Source of the DNA: Montifringilla adamsi
Lineage: Eukaryota > Chordata > Aves > Passeriformes > Passeridae
Assembly: GCA_017590115.1 (NCBI GenBank)
Contig: JAGGNK010006559.1
Location: 5,687,642-5,751,641 of the forward strand
DNA length: 64,000 bases
Direction: 5' to 3'
The notes under the pieces are model-generated. The model searched no databases and was not told where the DNA came from. It worked only from the letters and a program-made list of their open reading frames with translations. Shown piece after piece: positions 15,501 through 27,998 of the stretch. The first letter of the stretch is position 1, and each line of letters begins with the position of its first letter. The position numbers and the translations under genes are program-made.

Positions 15501-18500
15501 TGCCCAAAATCCCCTGTGCAGCAGAGTAAGAAATCCCAGCAGGCCCAAGCTGCATGAGGCACAAAAGGCTGTAACTTCTGTGCAACATCTCCCAATGCTT
15601 CCTAATTATTCCACTGCATCATCTTAAATAAGGTTTAAAGAAGAGTGGAATCAAATCCAGCAGCTGAGGCATAAGAGCATGGGGACTGTACTCTTCTAAA
15701 TTGTTCTTTCCAAATTGTCCCTGGTTCTTAGCCATGATCCAGACAGTCTGGACTTACCAAGTTAGAAACAGGTATGTTTTCCTTTAAGGAAAGAGCAATT
15801 TAATTCAGCCAAGGTTGCTTCCCCCCCCGCAATTGTTTATTTTGCTAAACTAGAGCTGTTTCAAGGATGGCAGGCGCCCATCAGAAAGAGACGAGGCTAA
15901 AGTTAGCAACAAAGAGACGTGCTGATGAGCAGTGCAGTGCCTGGGATCACGGCTGCAGCTGCTCCCTTCCTACCTGCATTGGCCCTCTCCGTGTGGCTCA
16001 GGTTCCACCTATGGAACGGATACGCGAACAGGCAGGAAAAGGGAATCGGCTCCAGAGAAGGGGTTGTCTGTGTGTTGCTCCAGCGCAGAGGCAGTGTGAA
16101 TTGTCTTACTCTCAGTGAAGAGTTAAAAAGTCATCTTGGCCATAGGTGGGAAACCCTGTTTCAGAGAGCTTCTGGAAATGACTGTAAAAGGGTCAGTTTG
16201 CTGGCCTGAGGGATTTGAACAATGTGAACATTTGAACAATTTTCTGGATTATTTTAACAGCATGGACAAAACAATGAGCATTCAAGGTCTTTCACTTAGC
16301 TTCTATGAAAAGACTTTTGGAAATACATCTGAACAAAATAAGATCTGAATAAATATCAAGTAGATGCAACAATAGATAGCAGCAGTAACTACGAAACTGC
16401 TTGCAGCAATGTAAAATGCTTTAGAAATGTTTGTTCGTTGCTTACAGTGGATAGATTTGTTTTAGAGATGAATGCGCATTTGTCAGAGATCCTGTTGTTA
16501 GGGATCCTGGGAATGGCCCTCAGCTTGGTCCTTGGTTGATGGAATCCTTCTCCTCTCTGGCACCCTGTCAGCTTTCTGGCTCTGCAGCATGGTGTGGGGG
16601 GCAGCCTTGCTACCCTTGCTCCTGTTACAGGAGTGCTGAGCACTGTCCAAGGTCCCAGCTCCACCCTCTCACCACGGAAGGGAACTCTGCTGTTGCCAGT
16701 CATCCTGAAACCACCCTTAATACCAGCTGAAATGTGAAGACTATAAAGAAAGTTTTTTTATTCAATACTCTTGTGGTTGCTAGGTCTAAAGGCAAGCACA
16801 GAAAAATAAAAACCTACTTATAAAGCTACCTGAACTTCAGCTCTGCTCTAGGAGCTTTCCATCAGCTGCGTAAGCAGAACAAGCTGTTAGGGTGCTTGTA
16901 TAATTCTGTGGCTGGGAGCCAGGGCTTCTGACCAGGCTACTCTTTTTATCTGAAGAGGATCCTGATTTGGGGCTCTGTTTTGCCAGCCCTTCAACTCAGT
17001 TCTATTCAGATTTAAATTTTATCCTGCTAATGAGCCAGAAAAAGGGCCAGAACTACTGACCCTGCCTGGACAAACTTTTTATTTTATCAGCCAATGTCAC
17101 TACTGTGATGTGGCAAGACCTCCCATCTATCCAGACAGTAAAGAAGGATTGTTCACAATTATCAGTGACATACTGGAAACAAATGCTTAAGAAAATGTCT
17201 TTTCTTCTTGACAGGACAGGTTTGACTCTCTGCATAATCCTTTCTGTACTGAACCTGGAGTCTGTATAAATAAATCATTTGAATCCTGCATTACAGTTTT
17301 CAATGTATACTTATACAAATGTTCATCTGTTTTACCTTGCTGTCAGGATTAAACATGGTAGTAATCCAAATATTTTTGCATGAAAATAGGTCTGAGAAAT
17401 ACTCTTATCAGTTGTGAAGTTTAATTTTTTTTTCTATCAGTTTTCCATTGAATATTTAGAGTGCTCAGTTTTTTACCTGACTAATTTAAGTGGATATTTA
17501 GGTGAACTAGATCTACATGTATTAAAAGATAATTTTAAATTTTCCCTTTGGTGGGAGAAAGAGAGAAACTGTTCCATGCAGCAGATGTATAACAGATGCC
17601 ACTCCTAGCACGTACTGCACTACTGGATGATGGCCAGATGCAGTGGTGATAGCATAGCTATTACCATGATAAAGCAGAGTAAAAGAGAGATGTAAGTAAT
17701 GTGTTAGCTTCCCATCCCACCACTTTGTCCACACAAATGGGAAGGAGGAGAAAATTCTTAAGTCAGTCAGCTATCTACATCATCATGTACAGTCCTCAAA
17801 CCACCCACTTTTAAAAATAGCAGTTTAGGTTGAGCTAAGTGAGATGAATCCTACCCATAATGTTGGGAGTTATCTGTGAATTAGTAGTTAGGCTATGTAG
17901 AGTTATAATAGTTAGAGCCTGGGCATAAACCTCAGCTCTTGACTTCAAGCATTGAGTTTTGCTATTTGACCTCTCATCAGTTCCTTTGGAAAGTTAATCT
18001 GAGAAAACAGGTGCTTTTCTAAAAACAGAGAATCATACAATATCTTTATTTAGAAGGAATCCACAAGGATTATTGAAGTCCTGCTCCTGGCCCTGCACAG
18101 CACCATCCTGAAGAGTTACACGATGTGCCTGAAAGCATTGTACAAATGCTTCCTGAACTCTGTCAGGCTTGGTGCTGTGACCACTTCCCTGGGGAACCTG
18201 TTCCAGTGCTCTGCCACCCTCTGGGGGGAAGAACCTTTTCCTGATACCCAGCCCTGACACACACTCAGGCCATTCCCTCAGTCCCTCACTGGTCAGCACA
18301 GAAAAGAGACCCGTGGATACCCCTCCTCTTCCCCTTGTGAGGAAGCTGTGAACTGCCATGAGGTCTCCTTCCTGTCTGCAAAACACTTTTATTTTAGAAG
18401 GTAGAAAGGTATTTTTGAGACAAATCAACAAGTAGAGGTTGGGGAAAAAGCTTCTGGTGGTATTTGTCTCTCTGGGCACACTCTGCTTTGGAGAGCACAG

Positions 18501-18776
18501 GAAATGAGCAGCTACCATGGCTGAACTGTGCAGGGCATAAATATCCTTTGTGCTCCAAACAAGTTTGCCTTACTTCACTAAGCACAACACAAAGCTCATG
18601 TGAAACTATGAAAGCTGTCTTAAAAAGAGAAGAAGCAATGTCCCTCAAACATTTACAGGTGCAGAAAATGTGACTGTTCTGTGCATGATTGCGCTTTAAA
18701 TCAGAAATCATTGCACAGAATTCTGCATGAACCTTCTAAAATAAATGAACCTTAATTTCTTTTGTATCTTTTAAAG
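6573..18776 (+). other. PTPRM intron, 12.2 kb
   Basis: This is the longest complete intron in the window. Apart from the CR1 at 18027 and an A run near 11328, no repeat or exon was recognised. Open frames up to about 107 codons (for example 7706-8029 +) show no known motif. Stretches near 8,940-9,330 and 15,860-16,110 are less AT-rich than their surroundings but could not be assigned. Confidence 0.8.
18027..18380 (-). mobile_element. CR1 LINE copy, 5'-truncated
   Basis: On the + strand it starts with GAGAATCATACAATATC and continues through blocks typical of reverse-complement CR1: CTGGCCCTGCACAGCACC, GTCAGGCTTGGTGCTGTGACC, ACCTTTTCCTGATACCCAG and GTGAGGAAGCTGTGAACTGC. About 350 bases of the CR1 3' region are present. 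The 161-codon open frame on the minus strand here is repeat-derived and not a gene. The element lies about 400 bp upstream of the exon at 18777. Confidence 0.88.
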
Positions 18777-18893
18777 GTCAAATGCTGCAAATACTGGCCA
18801 GATGACACAGAGATATATAAAGACATTAAAGTTACCCTAATAGAAACAGAGCTGCTGGCTGAATATGTGATTCGAACATTTGCTGTAGAAAAG
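18777..18893 (+). CDS. PTPRM: PTPRM coding exon (D1, residues ~1006-1044)
   Basis: A phase 0 exon of 39 codons lies between TTAAAG and GTAAGT. It begins [10 protein letters not shown] and ends RTFAVEK. The KCxxYWPD block is a hallmark of classical PTP domains. The double Cys and the [19 protein letters not shown] segment match PTPRM better than remembered PTPRK or PTPRT, which read [16 protein letters not shown]. The D2 counterpart is the exon at 31181. Confidence 0.96.
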
Positions 18894-21800
18894 GTAAGTT
18901 TCCAAATTCAGTTTTCTTAAATACATTGATATCTGCCAAAGTAACTTACATGCAGATTCAACAAGGGAAAGTTAAATCTTTTGACTGACATCCTGGGTTT
19001 ATAGGGTTTTTTTGGGTAAACTACTACCGCCCTCTTATGGAAATTTTTTTGTGTGTTTTTCTTCTTCAAATGCAGCAACTGTTCTGTGCTTTTCATCACT
19101 GTTGGCCCCTGCCTGAGTTAGAAAAAGTGATGTTCCTTGCCTAAGAGAAATCGAAACCTCCCTCCCAGCAATCAATTGAAAAACACATTTGTGCTGCTTT
19201 CCCATCTTACGTTCCCCACAATCACTTTCTGTCTGTACCAGAGGCTGCATGCAGCATTATCTAGAAGTCTGTGGTGGAGAATACAGTTTTCTGTTGGGCC
19301 AGGTTGTGCCTGGTCGGCAGAGTTGTAACAAATTACTTTTCTTCTCAAGGCAATTTCCCTTTTCATGTGGAATCCATCCTTACATGGAGAGTTCCAGCTT
19401 CTGTGTTGTATTACTGTTTGTTAGAGTAATGCCACACATTTGTTTGATGCTTTGTAGCCTGCAGAACTTGCAGCTCCCCAGCTGCAATATGTGGAAAACA
19501 TAGAACTAACAAATAAGGTACTCACTGAAAGTCAGAACAGGCAGAGTCAGTCAATGGTGAAGTGTACCATGCAATTTGTGTCAACTCAGCTGTTTCATTC
19601 AGACTTCATTAAAGGACAGAAAGGTTTGAATTGTATGTATCAGGACCCATTTGAGTTGCACAACACCAAGGAAGCGGCCTCCTTGGAAAGACTAGATATT
19701 CCTAATAGCATACCAAAGTAATGCTCCATCACCATGAGTCGATTTTCAACTAATTAGCTTAGAAAGCTTCTTTTGATTTGATTGCAGTACCCATGATTTA
19801 TTGGTTCTCTCTAATGTTGAACTAGTATTAATTTATGGGTTTGAAGAGCATAATATTTAGCATCAAAGAATCCTGCACCCAGGTACCTCAAACTGCCAGA
19901 AAGACTACCCCATAGGGTCTCTGTACACACGTCCAGAGTAACAAAGGAATTAGGGTTTTTCCCTGTTTTATTCTTCAATCTAATTCTTAAATATGCATCA
20001 ATACAGCAACCTGAGGGTAATGATAATAGAATTACGTGGTTTGAATGAATTGAAATATTGTATCATGTTTACCACTATACATATTGTAGACTGAATTCAC
20101 TCAAGCCTGTTGTTTCCTTGCATTTAGGTATTTTTAATAAACAGATGAGAAACGTTGGCTACACTTTGAAGTAGATGAAGCACTGCAAATTTTAAGCTCA
20201 TGCTTTGATGTTAGCTTTTCGCTTCTTAACTGGGACTGAAGAAAAGACCTAGAGGATTTTACAGTTGAACATAACCAAACTGTCTTGAATAAGTGCATTA
20301 GAACAGATAGAGATAAAAGGCACTAAACATTTTATTTCTTTTTAAAAATCTCCATCTGAAAAGATTTCATTTAGACACTGCTTTTTAATAGTTGGTAGCT
20401 TTTCAGTAAGCCTCTAAAAGCAGTGTCACTGTAGTTTGAGTAAAGTACATTTGTTTTTACTCTATTTTTCCATATTTTTTAACTCCTCCAGTGGTACTGG
20501 AACATGAAGTCTGTACATTTCTTTCACCATAATTCTCTCGAGTTTATATTTTTGATGCACTGAGATTGGTGCTTTTCACCTTCCCTAAATCAAGGTGCAT
20601 GATGAGACAGAGAGCACCCTAGCCAAACATGCAGATAATACTAATTGAAAGGTGGTATTTAACACTTAACACTGGAGCCTCCATTCCAAAGGACTTGAAG
20701 TTTTCACTAACAGCAGCTTCAGTAATTCAACAGGAAAATATTGCAAAGTTCTGTGCCTTAGGTGGCCTAACCCCCTGTGTCAGGGTGACTTCTGGACACA
20801 ACATCTGAAATGCAGAATGATTAAAGATATTATCACATATGAACTGCATGGGTGGGGTTAAGAGAGCTGGCCTTGTCCATTGTGGCAGAGATGAGGAGGA
20901 GGGGTAAGGAAGGTCTAATTGCCGCCTACAGCTACCTCATAGATGTTCCAAAAATCAGAGGAATCAAATTCTCCAAGACCTCTAGTCCCTTCTGACCGTC
21001 CTTTCTGTTTGTTGATGAACTTCTCATACCTGCCCATAAAGTACAATTTAGAAGTTGATTTGCTTGAAGATAAATTGATCACTTACTTCAGTTTTGTTGG
21101 GGTTTTTTTAGTGGATATTGAGTAGTAAGGGGATACTGCTGAGAAAATTGAAGTCAAAAGTGCAGTCTGATTTTGAAGACTGTTTCTAGATATGCTTTGC
21201 ATTGTGAATAAGCAGTTCCTTTGGAGCAGTTTCTTTACGGCACAACAGTTAACTCAGATTAATAAGTCTTACATGAATAGTAAAATACAGTAGCAGCATA
21301 AGTTTTTGTAGAATTTTTTAAGATCCTAGGGTTTAGCAGTGTACAGCATTTTCTGTTTGTTTCAGCTGTATAGTCTTCCCCAGATGAGCATATGCTTTTA
21401 TGATTCATGCAGTTGTGTGCTATTTTGGGTTTAGAAACCAGCAGGAAAGCTAGATATAAAAGTCATTCCTTTGTAGATATAATAAGAAAATTCATTATAA
21501 AAGTATCCTATATACAAAACCTTTCCTAAGTAGCTGTTAACAATGACAGACAAAAATGCAGTCAGCCTGACAGACAGCCTGTTCACAACTAAGGCAGAGG
21601 ATGTAGAGGACATAACCTGATCTGTGTAGCAGCCAGGCACACAGCTTTGGAGGGGCAGTTTCTTTTTTGCAAAATGTTTGAAAATCTCAGCTGTAGACTG
21701 CGTGGAGAATTTGTATGGGATACTCACTTCAGTCCTCAGCTTGTATAGTCACGGCATTGCTTTTTTCTATTGGATCTTTGTTTCTTTGGGGGTCATGGGC

Positions 21801-23229
21801 AGTTGTTACAAGCAATATAAAAGTGTTTGAGGCACTACCTTCACCTAAGCAGAGCTATTTGCAGAGTTGAAGGCCTTGCTTACAGTAGCAGAAATGCATT
21901 AACTCTAAATTAACACACTCTAAAATCCCCAGAGAGCAGGGACCAAATTGTATTTGAATGTGTTTGCTAGACTGTCTTAAAATGCAAATTGTTTTATCTG
22001 TTCCTGGATTTCACTATATTTTAAAATTGGTTTTTAGGATATGAGGTCATTTCTGTTTAAAGGGTGTGATCTCCTCAGTCTACATCACTGCCTCATATGC
22101 TCTTAATCCTCTCCCTTGCCTGCCTTTCTATGTCTATTTCCAGGGGAGATGAGATATTCCTCTGAGCAGATGCCCTGTCTCCACAGACCCTCAGCCTGAG
22201 CTGTCAGAGCATCAGGGGCTCCAACATACACTAAGTCCTTTCTAGTCCTATAGCACTGGCATGTCCAAAATTTCTCCACCACTGAAAATCCCAGACTAAT
22301 GCATAATAGCAGTAAATTAGGAAGCTTATATTACTTATTATTCAAAGAAAATAAAACTTTTTGTATGCAAACTGGCTCAAGACAGGAAATACATCTTTAA
22401 GAAGAAAAGCTGCAAACTACCAGTTACTAGTATTGTTGACATTTAGTCCAGCCTAGACATGATATGCCATAATTTTTCTGTTTGTTTATGAGCTGTGTAT
22501 GGTGGCCTCCAGTTTGTGGATTTCTAATGAGAATAAAATACTGGCAGCTGCATTCTTAGAGGGGGAAGGGAAAATACAAGCAGCAAGAAAATAAAACTTA
22601 GTATACACACTTCTAATATCCAGACTGCTCTCCAAAGTCACATGGGAAATTACTCGCACAATCAGCTTCTCATTCATACTTGTCTCACTATATCCATGTC
22701 CTTGCAGACTGTGGCAAATCACCTGAACGGTGAGCATGTGGAGGGCCACAAACACAGCCCCTGTGATTGAAGCTGTAAAAAGGTTTCCTATTATTCAGCT
22801 TTTTCTTTCAGACCAGTGAAGGAGACAAATGATAAGGAAAATTATGCTGAAGCTGTAGTGCCCTGAAGTCAGCAGCAAAACCCCTGTGGAGGGCAGTGGG
22901 GAAAAAAAGGTCATCAGTGCTCTGTGTTCAGCCTTGCTGCTGACCTGTTCTGTGATTATGGCATGCATTTTAAGGCCACAGTTTGCAAAGCAGCCTAGTA
23001 TTTAAATATAGAGATGAGCATTTCTCTTGTTGCTAAAAGTTTCTGACCAATCTAGTGCTTACTTACTTAATTTTGTTGGAAGGCTTTGGAAGCAGTTAAT
23101 ACCTAACCTTTGAGCTTGCTCTCCTGCTTAGAGGAAGCTCTCCAGCAGTCTGTACAGATTGTGTTGGTAGGGGGTGCTTTGCAGTAAGGCTCAGGCTTTT
23201 GAAGATTTCAACACTTGTCTTTTCAACAG
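18894..23229 (+). other. PTPRM intron, 4.3 kb
   Basis: No clear repeat or exon was recognised. A stretch near 20,880-20,960 resembles the CR1 block for GGAGACCTTATCGCTCTC weakly, too weakly to annotate. A pyrimidine-rich tract precedes the acceptor at 23228. Confidence 0.75.
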
Positions 23230-23384
23230 AGAGGTGCTCATGAGATTCGGGAAATACGTCAGTTCCACTTCACGGGCTGGCCAGACCATGGTGTCCCATA
23301 CCATGCCACGGGCCTGCTGGGATTTGTACGGCAGGTCAAATCCAAGAGTCCGCCAAATGCTGGGCCTCTGGTTGTTCACTGCAG
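23230..23384 (+). CDS. PTPRM: PTPRM coding exon with D1 WPD loop and catalytic Cys (~1045-1095)
   Basis: The exon runs from [11 protein letters not shown] through [13 protein letters not shown] to VVHC plus two bases of the next codon (phase 2). It contains the general acid Asp of the WPD loop (about 1063) and ends with the nucleophilic Cys (about 1095). Both residues needed for catalysis are therefore in this exon, and D1 should be active. The donor is GTAGGT. It is separated by only 331 bp from the exon that completes the P-loop. Confidence 0.97.
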
Positions 23385-23715
23385 GTAGGTAAAACAGAAA
23401 TCTCTCTGTTGTGGTTTGCATTAAACTCAAGACCTACTTTTGCTTCTCCTTTACTGTGTACTCCCCACACAGGCTGCTGAAGCCACTGGAGGTCTACTCA
23501 AAAACTAACTGTAAACAAGAATACATATATTATATTTATAACAAACATATATAAATATATAAATGAGAGTAAAAAAGCTGAGTCTGAAGTTCTGCAAGTG
23601 CCCAACTCAATTTCAGTAATCATCCAATTGGTGAAGCACCTGTGAGATGAACCCTGACACCCTTTACATTTCCAATACACTGCTGCACATTGACTGTGTT
23701 CTTCTTCTGCTTCAG
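23385..23715 (+). other. PTPRM intron, 331 bp, splitting the D1 active-site codon
   Basis: This short intron divides the serine codon directly after the catalytic cysteine. A TA-rich patch (about 23,520-23,570) is inside. No repeat was recognised. Confidence 0.9.
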
Positions 23716-23851
23716 TGCTGGTGCTGGCAGAACTGGATGCTTCATTGTCATTGACATCATGCTAGATATGGCAGAACGAGAAGGCGTCGTAGACATTTAC
23801 AATTGCGTGAGAGAGCTTCGATCCCGGAGAGTTAACATGGTGCAGACCGAG
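23716..23851 (+). CDS. PTPRM: PTPRM coding exon completing D1 P-loop (~1096-1141)
   Basis: The exon starts with the last base of the Ser codon of HCS and continues [20 protein letters not shown], ending MVQTE. The invariant Arg of the HCX5R signature is present. The acceptor is TTCAG. The donor reads GTATTG, weaker than the GTAAGT seen at most other exons here. Reading through it gives a stop after 19 intronic codons. The length, 136 bases, equals that of the D2 counterpart at 35290. Confidence 0.97.
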
Positions 23852-24429
23852 GTATTGCTCATCTACTGGAATACTCTTTGCAAGGAAAAATGCCCTTCTA
23901 GCCCATAAAGAGAGAGCTTTGTAGTTGGCACCCTCCAGAAAGTTGATTACTCAGTCACATGCAGAAAATAGTCTCCGCACATACCTGGAGAACCTCTTCC
24001 CAAACAAGTGCACAGTTGTGCTCCACACTGAAAGTTCACAGTGTTTCTTAAAAATAGGGAAAATCGGAAATGTTTCCCCTCTGGGAAGGAATCATTCTGG
24101 CGTACATCTTGTTGAGGTTTAGTTTCATGATAGCACCTACAGAACTGCCCAGAGGAATGAGGAAACCAGAAACATTCTGAGTTTTGTTACAGGGTGTTAC
24201 TGCACTTCTCTAACTACTTGTAGTTAGTTTAAGGCAGTCTTTATATATTAATTTCTGAATGAGTGGGATCAAGTTTTTTAAACTGTGGTTGTTACTTCTG
24301 GTCTTGCTTCAGTGCTGGTAAACTGAAGAGTGAAGTAGAAACCATATTAGTTGCTATGTTTTATTTACCAAAGTACTAATGGTGTATGCGGTCCATGTCA
24401 GTAACTATCTATTTTAATTGCTTAATCAG
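23852..24429 (+). other. PTPRM intron, 578 bp
   Basis: It begins with the weak donor GTATTG and ends CTTAATCAG. The frame from the preceding exon stays open for 19 codons into the intron and then stops. Nothing else was recognised. Confidence 0.9.
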
Positions 24430-24579
24430 GAGCAGTATGTATTCATCCATGATGCTATTCTGGAAGCCTGTCTTTGCGGGGACACATCTATTCCAGCTTC
24501 TCAAGTTAGGTCTGCCTACTATGAAATGAATAAACTAGATCCTCAGACAAACTCGAGCCAGATCAAAGAGGAATTTAGG
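24430..24579 (+). CDS. PTPRM: PTPRM coding exon, end of D1 and D1-D2 linker (~1142-1191)
   Basis: A phase 0 exon of 50 codons begins [20 protein letters not shown] and ends SSQIKEEFR. The EQY start carries the Q-loop glutamine that positions water in the second step of PTP catalysis. The C-terminal half is the short linker joining D1 and D2. Acceptor ATCAG, donor GTAAGT. Confidence 0.96.
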
Positions 24580-25045
24580 GTAAGTAGTGGCTTACATTGC
24601 CTAGAAGCTGTAGAGTTCAGCTATAATAAAGACTTTTGCTTAAATTTTTATAGCCATATGAATTTTTGTAACAGGTCTAGAAGGGAAGGATGGCAAAAAA
24701 AGGGAAAAATAGCATGTCAGTCATCTCTGCTGAGTAATGCTGAATCATAAAATAATGCAGTGGGGTAGTAGTAAAGTATTATTTTTACTCGAGGGAAGTT
24801 GATCCTTCCACTGTCCTTTCTCCAGAAGGCAGGCTACTCCGCAGCTGTCTTTGAGGTTATTTTTCATAATCGTATGCTTCCAGGATTTCTCTGCTTCCAA
24901 AGCCTGCTGGCTGTGATGTGTTTTCATTTCTCTGCATATTGATTCCCACTGAAGCTGAATGCTGAGCTGATCTATTCTTAAATATTTTGGGTTGCTTTCA
25001 GTGCTGTGTTGATTTTTCTGTTGCATTGTTTACTCTCTTTGGAAG
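24580..25045 (+). other. PTPRM intron, 466 bp
   Basis: A short intron between the end of D1 and the start of D2. No repeat or other signal was recognised. Confidence 0.9.
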
Positions 25046-25219
25046 ACTTTAAATATGGTGACTCCGACGCTGCGTGTCGAAGATTGCAGCATCGCGCTTT
25101 TGCCGCGGAACCACGAGAAGAATCGCTGCATGGATGTGCTGCCTCCAGACAGATGCCTGCCTTTCCTCATCACGATAGATGGGGAAAGCAGTAACTACAT
25201 CAATGCTGCACTGATGGAT
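25046..25219 (+). CDS. PTPRM: PTPRM coding exon, start of D2 (~1192-1249)
   Basis: A phase 0 exon of 58 codons opens [20 protein letters not shown] and ends with an [11 protein letters not shown] segment. It begins D2. The phosphotyrosine-recognition loop that is KNRY in active PTP domains reads KNRC here, a D2-type change that fits a low-activity or regulatory domain. The region has more CpG than the flanking introns. Acceptor GGAAG, donor GTAAGT. Confidence 0.96.
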
Positions 25220-26859
25220 GTAAGTCTCCACCGCATCATTAATAATAAAAAGGCAATAAGCAGCCCTCCAAACTGAGCGGTGCTAGCAAATGGAGTCAGC
25301 ATAAGAAGGAAAACCTTCTAGCTTGTTTTGTATCCCAGAAGCATGGCACAAAATCTTTAAACTCCCAAGTACATTTAGGATCACACATATGTTATGTCAC
25401 AGCCAAGGTTCCAAAGCCATGCTCAGAGAGCAATTCAGGGAGTTTTGATAAATTAAATGTGTCTGGATTTCTCCCTAGTGCTTGAATTTTTAACCATCTG
25501 GCCTAGGAAAACAAGAGTTACCTGTTAAGAGATACAGGCAGTTAAATAGAATAATAAGGTTTGCAGCAATATTTCAGTTCCCTTTGTTTATAATTTAAAC
25601 AGTAATTAACAAAAATAATAATTGTCTGTCAACACAAGATAGTACACAAGCCATTACTTCAGCCTTCCTGTTTATTTCTGCTTGAATTAATGGTTCCTCT
25701 TCATGTGTGTGTGGAGTTTTTTCCCAAATGCATCTATGGCAATTCTAATCCTTGTAATAGAGTAACAGTAAAAAGACACTTAAACTGCCTTTACAGTCTG
25801 TAGATATTTATAGCCTATTTTTGACAATTTACAGCTATAGTCATTACAGTTGTCAAACACATAAACAAGAAAACAGAGGTTAGTAAGGAAGGAACACATT
25901 GTAAATGGTCTTTTTAAAAAGTGAAGCTAGAGTAATAACAGTTTATTGCAGTTTTTTCATCTCTTTGCTTCCAAGTTCTCAAAGCCTTTTCCTAAAATAA
26001 GCTGAAGTTCAAAACACTCCTGTGAAAATGTAGGAAAATGTATCTTTGTGTTTATCTGTGTAGAGAAACTGAGAACAGAAGTGTAATTGACTTGTCTAGC
26101 TTCTTACAGTAGGTCAATGACATTTCATATTAGAACAGAGCTGCCTTAATTTGTGGTCTGTGATTGTGCCATTACATTGTCTTCTTTCCTGGAGACGTCA
26201 GTAGTGTTTTGTTCCATGAATTAAGTAATGCTCAGAAAGAGCAGGGCCTTAATACTTGCTTTGAAGATGCTTCCCTTCTTCACTATTGAGACAATGGGCT
26301 ACATGCAGATCTGTCTGGGCAAAAGGCTCCAAGGGAGGAGGTGATTTGGGTTGCTTTCCACCTGAAGCATGCTTCAGAATCCCTGCACTGATGGACAAGA
26401 GCAGACGTTTGTCCATCTCTCTAGACACTCAATCTCCAGCAAGCAAGAGGAAATGTTTCCCCCTCTCCGCTAGAACCCATTGAGGTGTTGTTGAATCACC
26501 TCATTTAAGCCTTTCAGAGTTCACTTCAAGAAAAAGGGGTAGCAAGCAGTTTTATAGTTTTCCTTACTAAGTATCAGAATGAGTTCAAAAATAGTTTTCC
26601 CAAAAAAACTTCTGCGGCTTCTAACTGAGGGAAAAATGGAGACCCCTTTGGACATCTCTCATCTGCATGAAGCTTCCAGCAAGGCAGGACCAGTAGGATA
26701 GAAAGCAGCTGCCTAATGTAGGAGGCAGCATCATTACCTGCTGGTTGCCTTGTGCTGAAACAAGGAACCAAAGTTTTGCATGTCTGCATCTGTACCCAAA
26801 CCACAGTGGAATAATTTTCTGTAGTCTCCTCAGTGACTGTGAGTCTGTGAAAGAACGAT

Positions 26860-27275
26860 CATAGAATCATAGAATCTCCTGAGTTTGAAGGGACCCACAA
26901 GGATCACCAAATCCCATAATTGCTAGGGGTGGAAGAGACCTCTGGAGATCATGTGGTCTGACCCCTCCTGCCAAGCAGGGTCACCCTGAGCAGGTGACAC
27001 AGGAATGTGTCCAGGTGGGTGTTGAATGTCTCCAGAAAGGGAGACTCCATGACCTCCCTAGGCAGCCTGTTCCAGTGCTCTGCCACCCTCAGTGTAAATA
27101 AATTCTTCCTCACCTTCAGGTTGGAACTTACTGTGTTTTAGCTTAGCCATTGCTCCTTGTCCTTTCACTGGGCACCACCAAAAAGAGTCTGGCACCATCC
27201 TCTTGGCACCTGCCAAGTCAAAGCCACCAAAATCCAAATCCTGGCCCTGCACAGGACAGCCCCGGGAATCTAACC
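26860..27275 (-). mobile_element. Older CR1 copy split by a second CR1
   Basis: The + strand begins CATAGAATCATAGAATCTCC followed by GGGACCCACAAGGATCACC, the reverse-complement 3' end of a CR1. The expected next block, AAATCCTGGCCCTGCACAGG, appears only after 27,235. The gap is filled by another CR1, so this element was interrupted. Its subfamily resembles the copy at 18027, which shares the CTGGCCCTGCACAG block. Confidence 0.82.
26915..27224 (-). mobile_element. Younger CR1 inserted in the older CR1
   Basis: The + strand reads GGGTGGAAGAGACCTCTGGA, then blocks such as CAGCCTGTTCCAGTGCTCTG, CCTTGTCCTTTCACTGGGC and AAAGAGTCTGGCACCATCC. This is about 310 bases of a different CR1 subfamily in the same (minus) orientation. 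It is bracketed by CACCAAATCC (26905-26914) and CACCAAAATCC (27225-27235), a plausible target-site duplication with one extra A. Confidence 0.82.
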
Positions 27276-27998
27276 ATTTGCCTGCAGTAGCTGATCTGAT
27301 TGGATCTCTGTTGTGGTGCAAATGGTTCAGTTCAAGCCGTGTAGAGACTTCCCTGCCCTCCTAAATGAAGGCAGTGGCACCCCCTCCCAACAATTGCCCC
27401 AGTATGGCCACGGTTGCTTTCAACACTCAGAAGGATGTAAGTGAAAATGCTGGTTTGAGATCCACAATGGAAAAGTTCCAGCAAACAGCTCAGTCAATGA
27501 CATACTCTGGTACTAAAAGAAACAAAGAACACTGAAATTTATCCCCTGGGTATCTTCGCTGCTGTCAGATAGACCAGAATTTCAACAATATTTCTGAAGA
27601 ATAACTAGATATTTCCTTTCACAGGCATCATTCAAATTTAGAGCTAAATGCAAACAGCCAAGATTAATCTGTCCATTAACAGCTCAAAACAAACCCCTTG
27701 CTCAAAATCTTGTAGGAGTTACATTGGAAGCAAAAGCCTCTGATGATTTTACTCTATGCCTGTGGCATGAAATACATTTTAGAAATATAACATTTGCAGA
27801 AGTTATATCCTGCCCAAATACAGTTTATTAACTTTGAAGCATATAAGATCTCAGGAAAGAGCTGAAAACAATATATTAATTATACAGAAAATAGAAATAA
27901 TGCTTTCAGTCCTGAAGTTCTGGGGCTATGACTGACATTCTGCTAAATGGATTTTTCTCTCTTGCCGTTCTTCTCATCATCTTGTTACTTCTTTGCAG

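Larger units (their letters stand above)
25220..27998 (+). other. PTPRM intron, 2.8 kb
   Basis: It contains the nested CR1 pair at 26860-27275. The rest is AT-rich DNA with no recognised feature. Confidence 0.85.

Noticed and set aside
17870..18000. Possible MIR relic upstream of the CR1 at 18027
   Set aside because: Some MIR-like words (GAGCCTGGG, TTTGACC) occur, but the block order is not convincing.
18033..18518. 161-codon minus-strand open frame
   Set aside because: About two thirds of it lies on a CR1 3' region, which is noncoding in CR1. The rest shows no domain.
20880..20960. Possible CR1 fragment
   Set aside because: Only a loose resemblance to the CR1 block around GGAGACCTTATCGCTCTC. 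Too short and divergent to support by eye.
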